A stretch of 64,000 bases of DNA from JALYXI01 sp963795835 (GTDB lineage Bacteria > Acidobacteriota > Terriglobia > Bryobacterales > Bryobacteraceae). The stretch is from NCBI GenBank assembly GCA_963795835.1, contig CAWCJC010000009.1:372001-436000 (forward strand). Reading direction: 5' to 3'. Every line of letters begins with the position of its first letter. Within the stretch, counting starts at the first letter, position 1. The notes under the pieces were generated by a model that worked only from the letters and a program-made list of their open reading frames with translations, had not been told where the DNA came from and did no database searches. Both the position numbers and the translations under genes were made by a program. Of the stretch, positions 27,181-37,244 are shown in pieces.

Positions 27181-27797
27181 GCGTAGATTGTACTCCCCTT
27201 GCAGGTATCAGCGATTCGTGGATTGAGGCTTCACGCTGCAATCATTCGCGGGGTCAAGGACTCTGCAACGGATTCGGTCCGCGCACGACCCAATCGACAA
27301 TCGCGGTTCATAATCCCGCACCGGCAACATTAGAGTAACGCCGTTCTTCCGGCATGCTGGTTAACTACTAGCCGACCAGTGACGATTGGAACGGGCCGCT
27401 TGGAGGCACACTTACGATTTGCCGACTCACAACCTAGTGGAAATAACGTCGGGATTATCGAACCTTTTCGCTGATAGCTTCTCGGTATTGTGACTAGCTA
27501 CTTCGCTCCGACTGTTAGCTAATCTGCAGACTCCGAACACTATAAGGTCAAGATGAAGCCGCAGTATTTACGTCAGGCGCAGCTGCGGTTATTGGCCGTA
27601 CGTGGGTCTGATTCAACGGGAGGGCGGCATCAACACGCGCGTTGTTAGTGAATCTCTTACTAGTAACTAGGGCGAATTCTTTAGTATTGAGCACCGATAG
27701 AATATTGATTTGATTAGGGTTTAGGGTTACTGACTCTATCTCAGTGAACCCTATAAGTTGTATCTTGTGAGAGTGTATTGCTGTATTTCAAAACTCA
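27181..27797 (+). other. Long intergenic region, no gene seen
   Basis: About 600 bases between aldehyde dehydrogenase and the second PEP-CTERM gene. Both strands are full of stops and no ORF has an RBS or protein-like composition. The segment 27400-27780 is clearly AT-richer than its surroundings. The only structure I see is the imperfect hairpin at 27722-27753. It may carry a long promoter region for the PEP-CTERM gene or decayed mobile DNA. Confidence 0.5.
27722..27753 (+). repeat. Imperfect hairpin upstream of second PEP-CTERM gene
   Basis: Left arm TAGGGTTACTGA and right arm TCAGTGAACCCTA pair along 12 bp with one bulged base and a 7-base loop. It is preceded by a short direct repeat (TTAGGGTTTAGGGTT). 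It ends about 60 bases before the ATG at 27814, so it lies in the likely promoter or 5' leader. No T-tract follows, so it is not a classic terminator. Confidence 0.45.
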
Positions 27798-27804
27798 CGG
27801 AGGA
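27798..27804 (+). promoter_or_regulatory. Ribosome binding site of second PEP-CTERM gene
   Basis: CGGAGGA nine bases before ATG 27814. It fixes the start inside the longer ORF beginning at 27778 and is the same leader and spacing as at 10796-10802. Confidence 0.7.
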
Positions 27805-27813
27805 TTTCAAGAT

Positions 27814-28401
27814 ATGAAGCAGTTTTTAACGACAATTACCTTTCTTGGTCTGGGCCTAGCTGGCACACATCAAGCTGAGGCAAGTATTATCACCGTTCTT
27901 CAGTCCCAAGTCGGAAGCACCTATACCTATCGCGCGGATTTGACTAACGATCAGCAGATCGACGCTGCTAATCAGGCTTTCGGCACCGTATATGATTTCG
28001 GTCCCATCGTGGGATCAATCACCTCGACCGGTTTACTTGCCACGAATTTCACATTCACCACTGCTCTAACCAATACCCCAGCGTTCCAGACCGGCCCCGT
28101 CGACAGCCCCACGTTGCTCAATATCCGGTTTTCCGCAAACGCTGGCACCGTAGTCGCCCCGAGCACAATGCTCGGAACCTTCACAGTGACCTCGCCGTTT
28201 AGCCAAACCCGTTTGGCCAGCTTCGATGGTCAGGCGAGCAAGTTTGTCGCGAATAATGGCAGCGGTAACGATACCTCCACCGGAAACGTCGGGTTGGTTA
28301 CTGTTCCCGCATCTGCTGTTCCTGAGCCCGCCACCTTGCTGAGCCTCGGCGCCGGACTCCTGAGCCTGGGTTTCTTCCGTTTCAAGCGGCGCAGGGTCTA
28401 A
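27814..28401 (+). CDS. PEP-CTERM sorting domain-containing exported protein
   Basis: A 195-residue secreted protein. MKQFLTTITFLGLGLAGTHQAEA is a signal peptide. The mature part is Thr/Ser/Asn-rich and beta-like (QSQVGSTYTYRADLTNDQQID... and TMLGTFTVTSPFSQTRLASF), resembling other short PEP-CTERM proteins without known domains. The sorting signal is AVPEPATLLSLGAGLLSLG then FKRRR. Start and RBS match the other PEP-CTERM gene at 10812. A terminator lies 25 bases after the stop, so it is a single-gene unit. Confidence 0.88.
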   Translation: MKQFLTTITFLGLGLAGTHQAEASIITVLQSQVGSTYTYRADLTNDQQIDAANQAFGTVYDFGPIVGSITSTGLLATNFTFTTALTNTPAFQTGPVDSPTLLNIRFSANAGTVVAPSTMLGTFTVTSPFSQTRLASFDGQASKFVANNGSGNDTSTGNVGLVTVPASAVPEPATLLSLGAGLLSLGFFRFKRRRV

Positions 28402-28426
28402 CCTCCCATCCTTTGTTGTTTGCACG

Positions 28427-28456
28427 CGCCCGGAGCCTCTTGGTTCCGGGCGTTTT
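28427..28456 (+). terminator. Rho-independent terminator after second PEP-CTERM gene
   Basis: CGCCCGGA and TCCGGGCG form an 8-bp GC-rich stem with a 10-base loop followed by TTTT, 25 bases after the stop codon. Confidence 0.8.
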
Positions 28457-28604
28457 CTGTTTACCGCTGTGTTTCATGACTTCCCGGCGAGGATAACCGC
28501 CGGCCGGGCGAGGAATCACAGGCCTTAGGCCGTTGTCACCAGCACGCAGATTTAAGGCACTCCCGTTTGCGCCGTTAGCATCGAAAGGAATAGACTAATT
28601 CCAA

Positions 28605-30041
28605 ATGCCCGATCAGCCAAATTTATCCCGACGCGATGCCCTAAAAATCGCCGGAGCCGGAACCGCCGCCGTCGCCGGAAGCTCCAAACTTGTGGAAGGC
28701 GCTCCCTGGATTCAGAAAGTCAAAGCCGCCAACGACACGGTTCAATACGGAATTATCGGGGTTGGCAGCCGTGGCTGGTATCACACTAAGCATTTGAAAA
28801 ATATCGACACGGGCCGTTGTACCGCGCTTTGCGATGTCGATCAATCGCATCTTGATCGCGCCGCCGAAACCATCGGCACGAACCCGGCAAAGTTTAAGGA
28901 TTACCGCGAGATGCTGGACCGCAAGGATGTCGACGCGGTGCTGATCGCCACCCCGCTCTTCCTTCATTTCCCCATCACGCGCGATTCGCTCCTCTCCGGT
29001 AAACACACGTTTTGCGAAAAGAGCATGGTGTTTAAGGGTGAAGAAGTTCACGCTTTACGCGCCCTGGCGAAAGAGCGCCCGAAGCAGATCTTGCAAGTCG
29101 GCCTGCAGCGCCGGTACAGCCGCTTTTATCAGGCGGTTAAAGATATGGTCGATAAGGGCGTCCTGGGCGAAGTTACCCATATGCAGGCCCAGTGGCATCG
29201 CAACCCTGGCTGGAAGATGACGCCCTACAACGATCCCGCCGAACAAAGATTGAAAAACTGGCGTCTGTTCCGCGAATACTCCGCAGGCATGGCGGGCGAG
29301 CTTGCCTCGCATCAATTGGACGTCGCCGATTGGATGTTCGGCAGCGCTCCCGAATCCGTGGTCGGCGTCGGGGATCACAGCTTCATCTTCGATGGCCGCG
29401 ACATCATGGATAACATCCAGATGATTTACAAGTACCCCGCGCGCGCCGATGGCAAGGGTTCGAAGAAATTAATCTGCAGCTATATTTCGACGAATTCGCA
29501 CTGCCCTTACTTCAACTCCACGCGCACGGAATTTGGCGAACTGATCATGGGCACCGCCGGCTCGGTTGAGATCACGGTGGGCGATGATAACAACCCAGCG
29601 CTCGCCACATGGTTCCGCGAACCCACTCCGCCCCCGACAGTCACGAAAGCCGGCGCCGTGAAGGAAAACCACGTAGCCGGTGCGACCATGGTCGCTGCCG
29701 GATCCCAGAAAGGCGTGCCGATCCTGCTCGCGCGCGATCAAAACAACTCGGGCGACAGCTTCCTGACCAGTGAAATGAAGTATGCCCGCCGGTACCTTTA
29801 CAGCAAAGGCGTCCTGATTCCCGAAGAAGGCCGCAACCCTGTGGATATCCAGTTCGACGAGTTCTTCAACTGCGTGAAGTCCGGCCACAAGCCCAAAGCG
29901 GATGTGGAAGTCGGTCTGGCCGATTCGACAGGCGTCATTCTCTCAAACATTGCCATGGAGCAGGACCGCAAAGTCTACTTCAAGGAAATGGAGAAAATGG
30001 GTAGCGCCACGGACGCGAAAGCGGCCGCAAAGAAGGCCTAA
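28605..30041 (+). CDS. Tat-exported Gfo/Idh/MocA family oxidoreductase
   Basis: A 478-residue NAD(P)-dependent sugar-type dehydrogenase. The N-terminus LSRRDALKIAGAGTAAVAGSS is a twin-arginine signal, so the folded protein is exported with its cofactor. The Rossmann domain begins VQYGIIGVGSRGWYHTKHL and includes ATPLFLHFPITRDSLLSGKHTFCEKSM with the family EKP-like Glu-Lys (here CEKSM). The C-terminal domain has GELASHQLDVADWMFG. Exported Gfo/Idh/MocA proteins are expanded in Planctomycetota and Acidobacteriota and are linked to glycan breakdown; the substrate is unknown. A TonB-type receptor gene follows about 190 bases downstream. Confidence 0.92.
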   Translation: MPDQPNLSRRDALKIAGAGTAAVAGSSKLVEGAPWIQKVKAANDTVQYGIIGVGSRGWYHTKHLKNIDTGRCTALCDVDQSHLDRAAETIGTNPAKFKDYREMLDRKDVDAVLIATPLFLHFPITRDSLLSGKHTFCEKSMVFKGEEVHALRALAKERPKQILQVGLQRRYSRFYQAVKDMVDKGVLGEVTHMQAQWHRNPGWKMTPYNDPAEQRLKNWRLFREYSAGMAGELASHQLDVADWMFGSAPESVVGVGDHSFIFDGRDIMDNIQMIYKYPARADGKGSKKLICSYISTNSHCPYFNSTRTEFGELIMGTAGSVEITVGDDNNPALATWFREPTPPPTVTKAGAVKENHVAGATMVAAGSQKGVPILLARDQNNSGDSFLTSEMKYARRYLYSKGVLIPEEGRNPVDIQFDEFFNCVKSGHKPKADVEVGLADSTGVILSNIAMEQDRKVYFKEMEKMGSATDAKAAAKKA

Positions 30042-30231
30042 CATCGCGCTCGGTTCCGCCACCTGCGTGGAGATTGCCGTACCCAATCCTGGTACGCAGA
30101 ATTATGCGCAATCTGATTGACGGAACTCTATTTCGTAACGTACGATAGTCCAAACCCGTTCACCGTAGAATACAAACCGGACAGCCGAGTCTGCCGCCCG
30201 AAGGTTGCTAATCAGCTCTAGGGGGCAAGTC

Positions 30232-33200
30232 TTGTTCTATTCTCGTCGCGCGTCTTTTTCCACATTCACGGGCCTTTGCGCCTCAGTGTTCCTGAGTGTT
30301 TTTGCAGCTTTTGCCCAGTCCACTTCCACCGGCACCATCTCCGGAACCGTAAGCGATCCCTCCGGTGCCGCCATTGCCGGCGCTGAAGTCAAACTGATCG
30401 ACAACTCCACGGCTACCGCCCGCGCAGTCATCACCAACACTGCCGGACGTTACGACTTCTTCAATATCAATCCAGGCCTCTACGACGTGGTCGTCACCAG
30501 CGCCGGCTTCTCCGAAACCCGGTTCTCGAAGCAGCAAGTCGACGTAGGTTTCGTGCTTACCCTGAATCCCAAGCTTCAGGTCGGCTCTTCGAGCACGATC
30601 GTCGAGGTCAGCGCCTCCGCCGGTGCTGAATTGCAGACGACGAACGCGACCATTGGCTCCACCATCTCCGGCATTCAGCTCGATTCGCTCCCGAACCTCG
30701 GACGCGATGCCAACGCCTTCATCCTGCTGCAGCCCGGTGTCGCGCCCGGCGGCCAGGTCGCGGGTGCGGTCGGCGATCAGAACTCTTTTCAGCTCGATGG
30801 CGGCAATAACTCGAGCGATATGGACGGCAACTCCGCGGTGTACACGCTGGCAAGCGGCACCATCACCGGTTCCACGGGTGGTACTCCCTCCGGCGTCGTC
30901 CCCACACCAATCGAAAGCATTGAAGAGTTCAAGGTCGCCACAAGCAATCAGACCGCGGATTTCAATGGATCCGCCGGCGGGCAGATTCAGATGGTCACCA
31001 AGCGCGGCACGAACCAGTTTCACGGCGCGGCTTACGAGTATCTGCTCAGCAGTTACTTTTCCGCCAACCTCTGGAAGAATACGCACACGCCTTCCGGCAA
31101 TCTCAGCTATACGCCGCTTCCCAAGACGCACCAGAACCGCTATGGCGCGGCCCTCGGCGGACCCATTCTGCCGAAGTTCTGGGGCGGCAAGACCTACTTC
31201 TTCTTCAATTACGAAGCTCGCCGTTTCCCGCAATCCACCACCATCGAACGCACCGTGCCGACCGCCCTACTGCGCGCGGGCATCGTCCAACTCCCCAACT
31301 CCGCCGGCGTTTACCAGGCTTATAACCTGAACCCCGGCCCGGTTACAGTGAACGGCGTCACGTATGCACCCGCGGTCTGCCCCGCCGGAGCTTGCGACCC
31401 GCGCGGTATCGGCCTCAATCAGCAGGTAAGTAAGGTTTGGAATACCATTCCCCTCCCGAATGACCCGCAGTTCGGCGATAACTACAATACCCAGGGTTAC
31501 CTCACCAACGTAGCCATTCCGCAGACTTCCGATAACTACACCGCCCGCATCGATCACGACTTCGGCGATAAGTGGCATCTTCTGACCAGCTACCGTTTCT
31601 ATAAGTTCAATCAGAACACCACGAATCAGACAGATATCGGCGGTCTTCTCGGCGGCGCGAAGGGCACAGCCGTCGCCACCGCCCCTCGCGACCAAAAACC
31701 CGGTTACTGGGTGGCCGGACTCACCACCACCATTACCTCCAGCCTTACCAACGACTTTCATTACAGCTTTCTGCGCAATTATTGGGAGTGGGGCACCAAC
31801 GGCGCTCCGCCCCAGTTCGCCGGGTTAGGCGGTGCGCTTGAAATCGGCGGCGAAACGGCGGGCACCAACGCGCTGATCCCTTATAACGTGAACTCCCAAA
31901 GCGTTCGGCAGCGCTTCTGGGACGGCCAGGACCATCAGTTCCGCGACGATCTAAGCTGGGTGAAGGGAAACCACCTGTTGCAGTTCGGCGGATCCTTTCA
32001 GCGCAATTTCGATTTCCACCAGCGCGACGATAACGGTGCCGGAATTTTCAACAACACCGTTTATCAAATCGGCGGCGCCACCGGCGGCCTCAACTTTCTG
32101 AGCGCTTACATTCCCGCCAGCCTGCCCTCAAGCCAGATTGCGACTTACAACAATTACTACACCGAAGTCCTGGGAATTGTCAGCCAGCCGCAGACCCTCT
32201 ACACCCGAGCCGGCGCGAATCTGGCCCTGCAACCGTTAGGAACCAACTTATTCGACAAAGTAACAATCCATTACTACAACACTTACTTCAGCGATACCTG
32301 GAAGTGGAAGAAAACCTTTACGCTCACCTATGGCCTCGGTTATCAAATCGAGATGCCGCCCACGGAACAGGACGGCAAACAGGTGATTCTTCTCGACCAG
32401 GGAACCGGCAAGCAGATCGCCGCCGCTGATTACCTTGCCTCCAAGAAAACCGCCGCCCTGCAAGGCCAGGTCTTTAACCCGAACCTTGGTTTCGCCACGA
32501 TCAACAATGTTCCGGGCAAGCCCCAGTACCCCTACAATCCGTTCTATGGCGGTCTGAGCCCGCGCGTTGCCGCCGCTTGGGCGCCTTCGTACTCCGATGG
32601 CCTGCTCGGAAGAATCTTCGGACAAAGCCGCACCGTCGTTCGTGGCGGTTATAGCCGCGTCTTTGGCCGCATCAACGGGGTTGGCCAGGTGCTCAATCCA
32701 CTGTTGGGTGCCGGCATCGCTCAGCCCGTTTCCTGCATTGGCGCCAGCAAAACGGGCCAGTGCCTCGGCTCTTCCGGTGTCGACGCCAACTCCGCCTTCC
32801 GTATCGGGACCGATGGGCTCAACGCGCCGCTTCCCTCCGTCACCCAGACACTGCCTCAGCCCTATTACCCAGGACAAAATGGCTTCGCCGCCGCCGGCGA
32901 TGGCACCGTTCTCGATAAGAATTTCCGGCCTGATCGCTCCGATGTTTTCGATCTGACTATTCAGCGCCAGATCAACTCGAAGGTATCGATCGAGGTCGGC
33001 TATATCGGCCGCATCATCAAGAATGAGTTTCAGCTTCTCAACCTGGATGCTGTTCCTTATATGACGACGCTCGGCGGCCAAGCCTTCTCTGCCGCCTTCG
33101 CCAACATTTACGGTCAGGTGTCCCAAGGGCAGCCGATTACCACTCAGCCGTTCTTTGAGAATGCGCTCGGCGGCCCGTCCAGCGGCTATTGCACCGGGTT

Positions 33201-34186
33201 ACGCAAGCTGCACCGCCGCCGTCGCCGCCAAGCAGAAGAACCAAATCACTGGCACGCAGGTGTATACGCTGTGGTCGCAACTTTCGAATGCCAACGGCTG
33301 GGCGCTCGGTCGCACGCTCCCCAGTTCCGCCCCGGCGCAAACCTCGAACATCTACGAAACCACCAGCCTGGGCTTCGGCAACTACAACGCCCTGTTCCTC
33401 TCCTTCAGCATGAAAGATTGGCACGGCATCACCGCGCGCTCCAACTTCACCTGGGGCCGCTCCATGGGTACGGTCGGGCTCACGCAATCCACCAGCTCTA
33501 CTACCGTGCTCGACCCCTGGGACATGCACGCCATGTACGGGCCCCAGCCTTTCGACATTCGCTTCGTCTACAACCTGAGCATGATCTATCAATCCCGCTG
33601 GTTCCAGGGCAATGGCTGGAAGCACAAGATTCTGGACGGCTGGAACTTCTCGCCTCTCTTTACCGCGCAGAGCGGCGCGCCTCTCGAAGTCAACATCTCC
33701 GGCGGCGGCACCAGCGATTGCCAGTCCTTCGGCGAATCGAACTGCAGTTCGGACAGCACATATGAGAACGCCGTCCTCACTTCGAAATATACGGCCGGCA
33801 ACTCGCTTCATACGAACGTTACCAGCGCCACAGTCGGCTCTTCCGGCAACCCGTCCAAGGGCGGCTCGGGCTTAAACATTTTTGCCGACCCAACCGCTGT
33901 CGCCGGCCAGTTTCGGCGCTTGATTCTCGGTCTCGATCATTCCGGCGGCGGCGCGGGAGTTCTGCGCAACCTGCCTACCTGGAATTTAGACATGGCAATC
34001 GCGAAAGATTTCAAGCTTCGCGAACAAGTGGGAATCACCTTCAACGCGCAGTTCAGCAACGCGTTGAATCACTTCCAGGCCGGTACCCCCGCCTTGAATA
34101 TCGATTCGCCCACCAGCTTCGGCGTCATCACCACGCAAGCCAACACCCCGCGTCAGATAGAATTCGGTCTCAGGGTTCACTTCTGA
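30232..34186 (+). CDS. Oar-like TonB-dependent receptor with carboxypeptidase-regulatory domain (frameshifted)
   Basis: An outer-membrane beta-barrel protein of about 1317 residues after repair. It has a signal peptide ending VFAAFAQ, then a CarboxypepD_reg-like domain (GTISGTVSDPSGAAIAGAEVKLID...GRYDFFNINPGLYDV), a plug-like domain (DAFILLQPG-type stretch, here NAFILLQPGVAPGG, and FQLDGGNNSSDMDG) and a long barrel ending IEFGLRVHF with terminal Phe. This is the large Acidobacteria Oar-like family. One extra T at about 33199-33200 breaks the frame between SGYCTG and YASCTAAVAAKQKN. The TTG start at 30232 follows AGGGGG; a TTG nine codons upstream is also in frame. Its TGA overlaps the likely start of the M20 hydrolase. 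Confidence 0.87.
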
Positions 34187-35619
34187 AGCTGATCGTTACT
34201 TCTCTCTTCGTCTCCTGGCTGGCCTTCGGCCAGGAGACCCCCACGGAGCAGGACGCCGCCCGCGAGGTTCTGCGCAAAATGGCCGCGCTCGAAGCCTCTC
34301 TCGACGTTCCCAAGCTTGCCGCCAAAGTAACAGCACCCAACCCCGAGCGCGACCGCGTCATCGCGCGCGTGAAAGAACTGATGGATTCCGGCCTGATGCA
34401 GATGTCGGATGAAATCACGCGCGATCCCGAAATCGGATTCCAGGAAACGCGCGCCATCAAGCGGTTGCAAGACTATCTGACGGCCCACAATTTCGAAGTG
34501 GAGGCCGGAATTGCGGGTCTGAAGACCGCCTTCTTCGGACGTTACCGGCGCAAGGAGACGTCGCTCCAAACTACCGGGCCCCACATGGGCGTCATCCTCG
34601 AATACGACGCTCTGCGCGGCACCGGCCGCCCCTTCCATGGCGATCAACACAGCTCACAAGGTCCCATTGGCATGGCCACCGCAATCGCCGTCGCCGAGTA
34701 TCTGGACCGTGCCAAGCTTCCGGGCAGCGTCACCGTCTTCGGTACGCCCGGGGAAGAGATGATGCCCCCCGTTGCCAAGACCGACATGTTCAACGCCGGC
34801 ACTTTCAAGGGCATGGACGTCATCGTCCGCAGCCACTCCTCGATGACCACCTCGCGACCGCCCGCCGGCTTCGGCACCTGTTGCCTCAACATCGATGGCG
34901 TGCGCTACGTCTTCACCGGCGCTCCCGCTCACCAGATGACGCCCTGGGCTGGCCGCAACGCGCTCGAAGCCGTCATCCAACTCTTCAATAACATCGATGC
35001 GGTGCGCGGCAGCATCCGCCCCGAAGCCCGCATCCAAGGCGTGATCACCGAAGGCGGAGCCGCTCCGAACGTAGTCCCCGACCGCGCCGTCGCCGATTTC
35101 TACGTCCGCTATCCCGACGAGGTCTACCTGAAACAGGTCCGCCAATTCGTCGACGACGCCGCCAGAGCCGCCGCCCTGGTCACCCAAACCAAAGTCCAAA
35201 TCGAGAACTACGGCCGCCTGCGCGATGGCATCTCCCTCGCGACACTCGGCGAAGTCTCCTTCATCTATGAAAAGCGCCTGGGCGCGACCAACGTCAAGCC
35301 CGAATACTCTAAACCCTCCGGCTTCGAGGAAACCGGCTCGGTCTCGAGCGTCATTCCCGGAACCAGTATCTCGACCCAAACCTCCACCTCCGCCAATCAC
35401 ACCTACCAGATGGAGTCGGACGCCCTCGCCGAAATCGGCCATCACGGCTTTCTGGTCGATGCGGAAACCATGGCCGCCGTCCTCTTCGATTTCGCAACCC
35501 AACCCGAGTATCGCGAAGCCGTCAAGAAGGAATTCGCCGGTCTCCAATCGCTTTTCGGTGAGTACAAATCCTCGCTCGAAAAAGCCTACGCAATCCCCAA
35601 AGTTCCTGACCCGAAGTGA
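34183..35619 (+). CDS. Exported M20-family amidohydrolase/peptidase (AbgB-like)
   Basis: A metal-dependent hydrolase of the M20 dimerisation-domain type, close to AbgB/aminobenzoyl-glutamate or amino-acid amidohydrolases. Visible segments are DEITRDPEIGFQET, GVILEYDALRGTG, GTPGEEMMPPVAK, VRSHSSMTT, GAPAHQMTPWAGRNALEA (dimerisation domain) and AAPNVVPDRAVADFYVR. The first ATG is at 34279, but the upstream codons in frame encode KLIVTSLFVSWLAFGQE, an obvious signal peptide. The only start-like codon before it is CTG at 34183, overlapping the receptor stop as CTGA. I therefore place the start there, with less certainty. The cytochrome gene overlaps or follows closely. Confidence 0.8.
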   Translation: MKLIVTSLFVSWLAFGQETPTEQDAAREVLRKMAALEASLDVPKLAAKVTAPNPERDRVIARVKELMDSGLMQMSDEITRDPEIGFQETRAIKRLQDYLTAHNFEVEAGIAGLKTAFFGRYRRKETSLQTTGPHMGVILEYDALRGTGRPFHGDQHSSQGPIGMATAIAVAEYLDRAKLPGSVTVFGTPGEEMMPPVAKTDMFNAGTFKGMDVIVRSHSSMTTSRPPAGFGTCCLNIDGVRYVFTGAPAHQMTPWAGRNALEAVIQLFNNIDAVRGSIRPEARIQGVITEGGAAPNVVPDRAVADFYVRYPDEVYLKQVRQFVDDAARAAALVTQTKVQIENYGRLRDGISLATLGEVSFIYEKRLGATNVKPEYSKPSGFEETGSVSSVIPGTSISTQTSTSANHTYQMESDALAEIGHHGFLVDAETMAAVLFDFATQPEYREAVKKEFAGLQSLFGEYKSSLEKAYAIPKVPDPK

Positions 35620-35633
35620 TACAATCCACCCGG

Positions 35634-37223
35634 ATGCGACCACTTCCTGCCTGCTTACTCCTGTTCTTCTCCGCTACCGCAGCCGCGCAAAACATCACCT
35701 ATCTGGAACAGGGCAAGCAGTGGGACGATGTAGCGCTGCGCCAGAAATACTGGTATGTGGATCAGGGCTCAAAGCTGATGCCGTACGACTGGTTTCTCAA
35801 ATTGAAGCGCACCAGTGACGGCCCACGCTTTTCAGAAAACCTGGAACGCTACGGCTTCATCCCGTCCGATTTCGACGTCCCCACCGCCCTCACCAGGGAG
35901 TTGAATCCCGATGGCCTCCCCATCGGATTTGCCATTCATAAAGAAAACGGCAAGAAGTTCGTCGGACTGACATGCGCTGCGTGTCACGCCAGCCGAATCG
36001 ATTACAACGGCCGTTCTTACATCGTCGAAGGCGCGCCCAGCATGTTGAACTTTGACGCCTTCTTCAGCGATCTTGTCGACGCCCTTTCCGCTCCCGTGAA
36101 CAACGCCGCAAACGTCGGAGTGAGCCAAGCCGATCACGACCAGTTAACCGCGGCGCTTACTGCCCGCCGTGCCATAAATTCTAGCCCTGTGCCCGCAGGC
36201 TTCGCTCGTGTCGATGCATTCACCCAAATCTTCAATCAGATCGCCGTCGGTGCGCTGGGCAACGACCCCACAGTCGCAGGTGTTCCGAACGCTCCCGCCT
36301 CGTACCCGTTCCTCTGGGACATCGCACAGCATGAATTCCTGCAATGGAACGGGTCCGCGCCGAACCTGGGCGTAGGCGGCACCGGATCCAAGCTGCGCAA
36401 CGTCGGAGAAGTTCTCGGCGTCTTCGGCGAAGTAACTGTCCCCACCACCCCTCATGACATGAAGTACGCTTCTTCCGTCAATATCGGCAACCTGGTGCAA
36501 GTGGAAAGCTGGCTCGAAACCCTGCTCCCGCCCGTCTGGCCCAAAGAGTTCCCGCAGCCTGATACCGCCAGCGTCCAGGCAGGCCAGGCGATTTACCAGG
36601 CTGAATGCGTCAGCTGCCATCAGCTGCTAACCAGAGGCGAACTGAAATACCCCACCCCCATCCATATGACTCCGGTTGACCAGGTTCAAACGGACCGCCA
36701 ACTTGTCGACAATTTCCGTCTCCGCACCGCCAGGACGAACCAACTGGAAGGTCGGCCCATCCGCGTCGACGTCAAACGTCCTCTCGATAAATTCGGTCCC
36801 GAAGCCCCGGTCCGTGTCTTAGCGGCACACGTCACCATCGGTACCCTGCGGGCTTTCGGAACCGCCACCCCGGTCCAGGAAGCCAGAGACGCGGCTCGCT
36901 CCATCAAAGACGGCCCGCAAGATCTCAGCTCTTACAAGGCGCGTCCCCTCGATGGCATCTGGGCCACCGCCCCCTATCTCCACAACGGCTCTGTTCCCAG
37001 CCTTGCGCAGTTGCTGAAGCCAGCCAGAGAACGCGTCCGCGAATTTTGCGTCGGCTCCTTTGATTTCGATCCCGCTACCGTGGGTTTCTCTACCGGGTGT
37101 GTGGGACATACCTCCAGCTTCGACACTACCCGCATCGGCAATTCAAACGCCGGCCACGAATATGGAACCCGTCTGTCTCCCCCACAGAAAGCCCAACTGC
37201 TGGAATACCTGAAGACTCTTTAA
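35634..37223 (+). CDS. Exported di-heme cytochrome c, RoxA/cytochrome c peroxidase-like
   Basis: A 529-residue periplasmic protein. Signal peptide MRPLPACLLLFFSATAAAQ is followed by two c-type heme sites, CAACH (114-118) and CVSCH (325-329). The region APYLHNGSVPSLAQLL is characteristic of the di-heme cytochrome c peroxidase-like family that includes the rubber oxygenase RoxA, and the N-terminal QGSKLMPYDWFLKL fits that branch. Whether it is a peroxidase or a dioxygenase cannot be decided here. A GTG at 35616, overlapping the upstream stop as GTGA, is an alternative start. It ends the TonB receptor-M20-cytochrome run and is convergent with the accessory island. Confidence 0.82.
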   Translation: MRPLPACLLLFFSATAAAQNITYLEQGKQWDDVALRQKYWYVDQGSKLMPYDWFLKLKRTSDGPRFSENLERYGFIPSDFDVPTALTRELNPDGLPIGFAIHKENGKKFVGLTCAACHASRIDYNGRSYIVEGAPSMLNFDAFFSDLVDALSAPVNNAANVGVSQADHDQLTAALTARRAINSSPVPAGFARVDAFTQIFNQIAVGALGNDPTVAGVPNAPASYPFLWDIAQHEFLQWNGSAPNLGVGGTGSKLRNVGEVLGVFGEVTVPTTPHDMKYASSVNIGNLVQVESWLETLLPPVWPKEFPQPDTASVQAGQAIYQAECVSCHQLLTRGELKYPTPIHMTPVDQVQTDRQLVDNFRLRTARTNQLEGRPIRVDVKRPLDKFGPEAPVRVLAAHVTIGTLRAFGTATPVQEARDAARSIKDGPQDLSSYKARPLDGIWATAPYLHNGSVPSLAQLLKPARERVREFCVGSFDFDPATVGFSTGCVGHTSSFDTTRIGNSNAGHEYGTRLSPPQKAQLLEYLKTL

Positions 37224-37244
37224 CCCGTTGAGGAAATCCGTGCC

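Noticed and set aside
27705..27730. Telomere-like TTAGGG repeat
   Set aside because: Only two or three imperfect units; chance repeat within an AT-rich leader.
30283..33126. Long minus-strand ORFs (about 300 codons each) opposite the TonB receptor
   Set aside because: Gly/Ala/Asp-rich antisense shadows of the receptor's codon bias, without family signatures.
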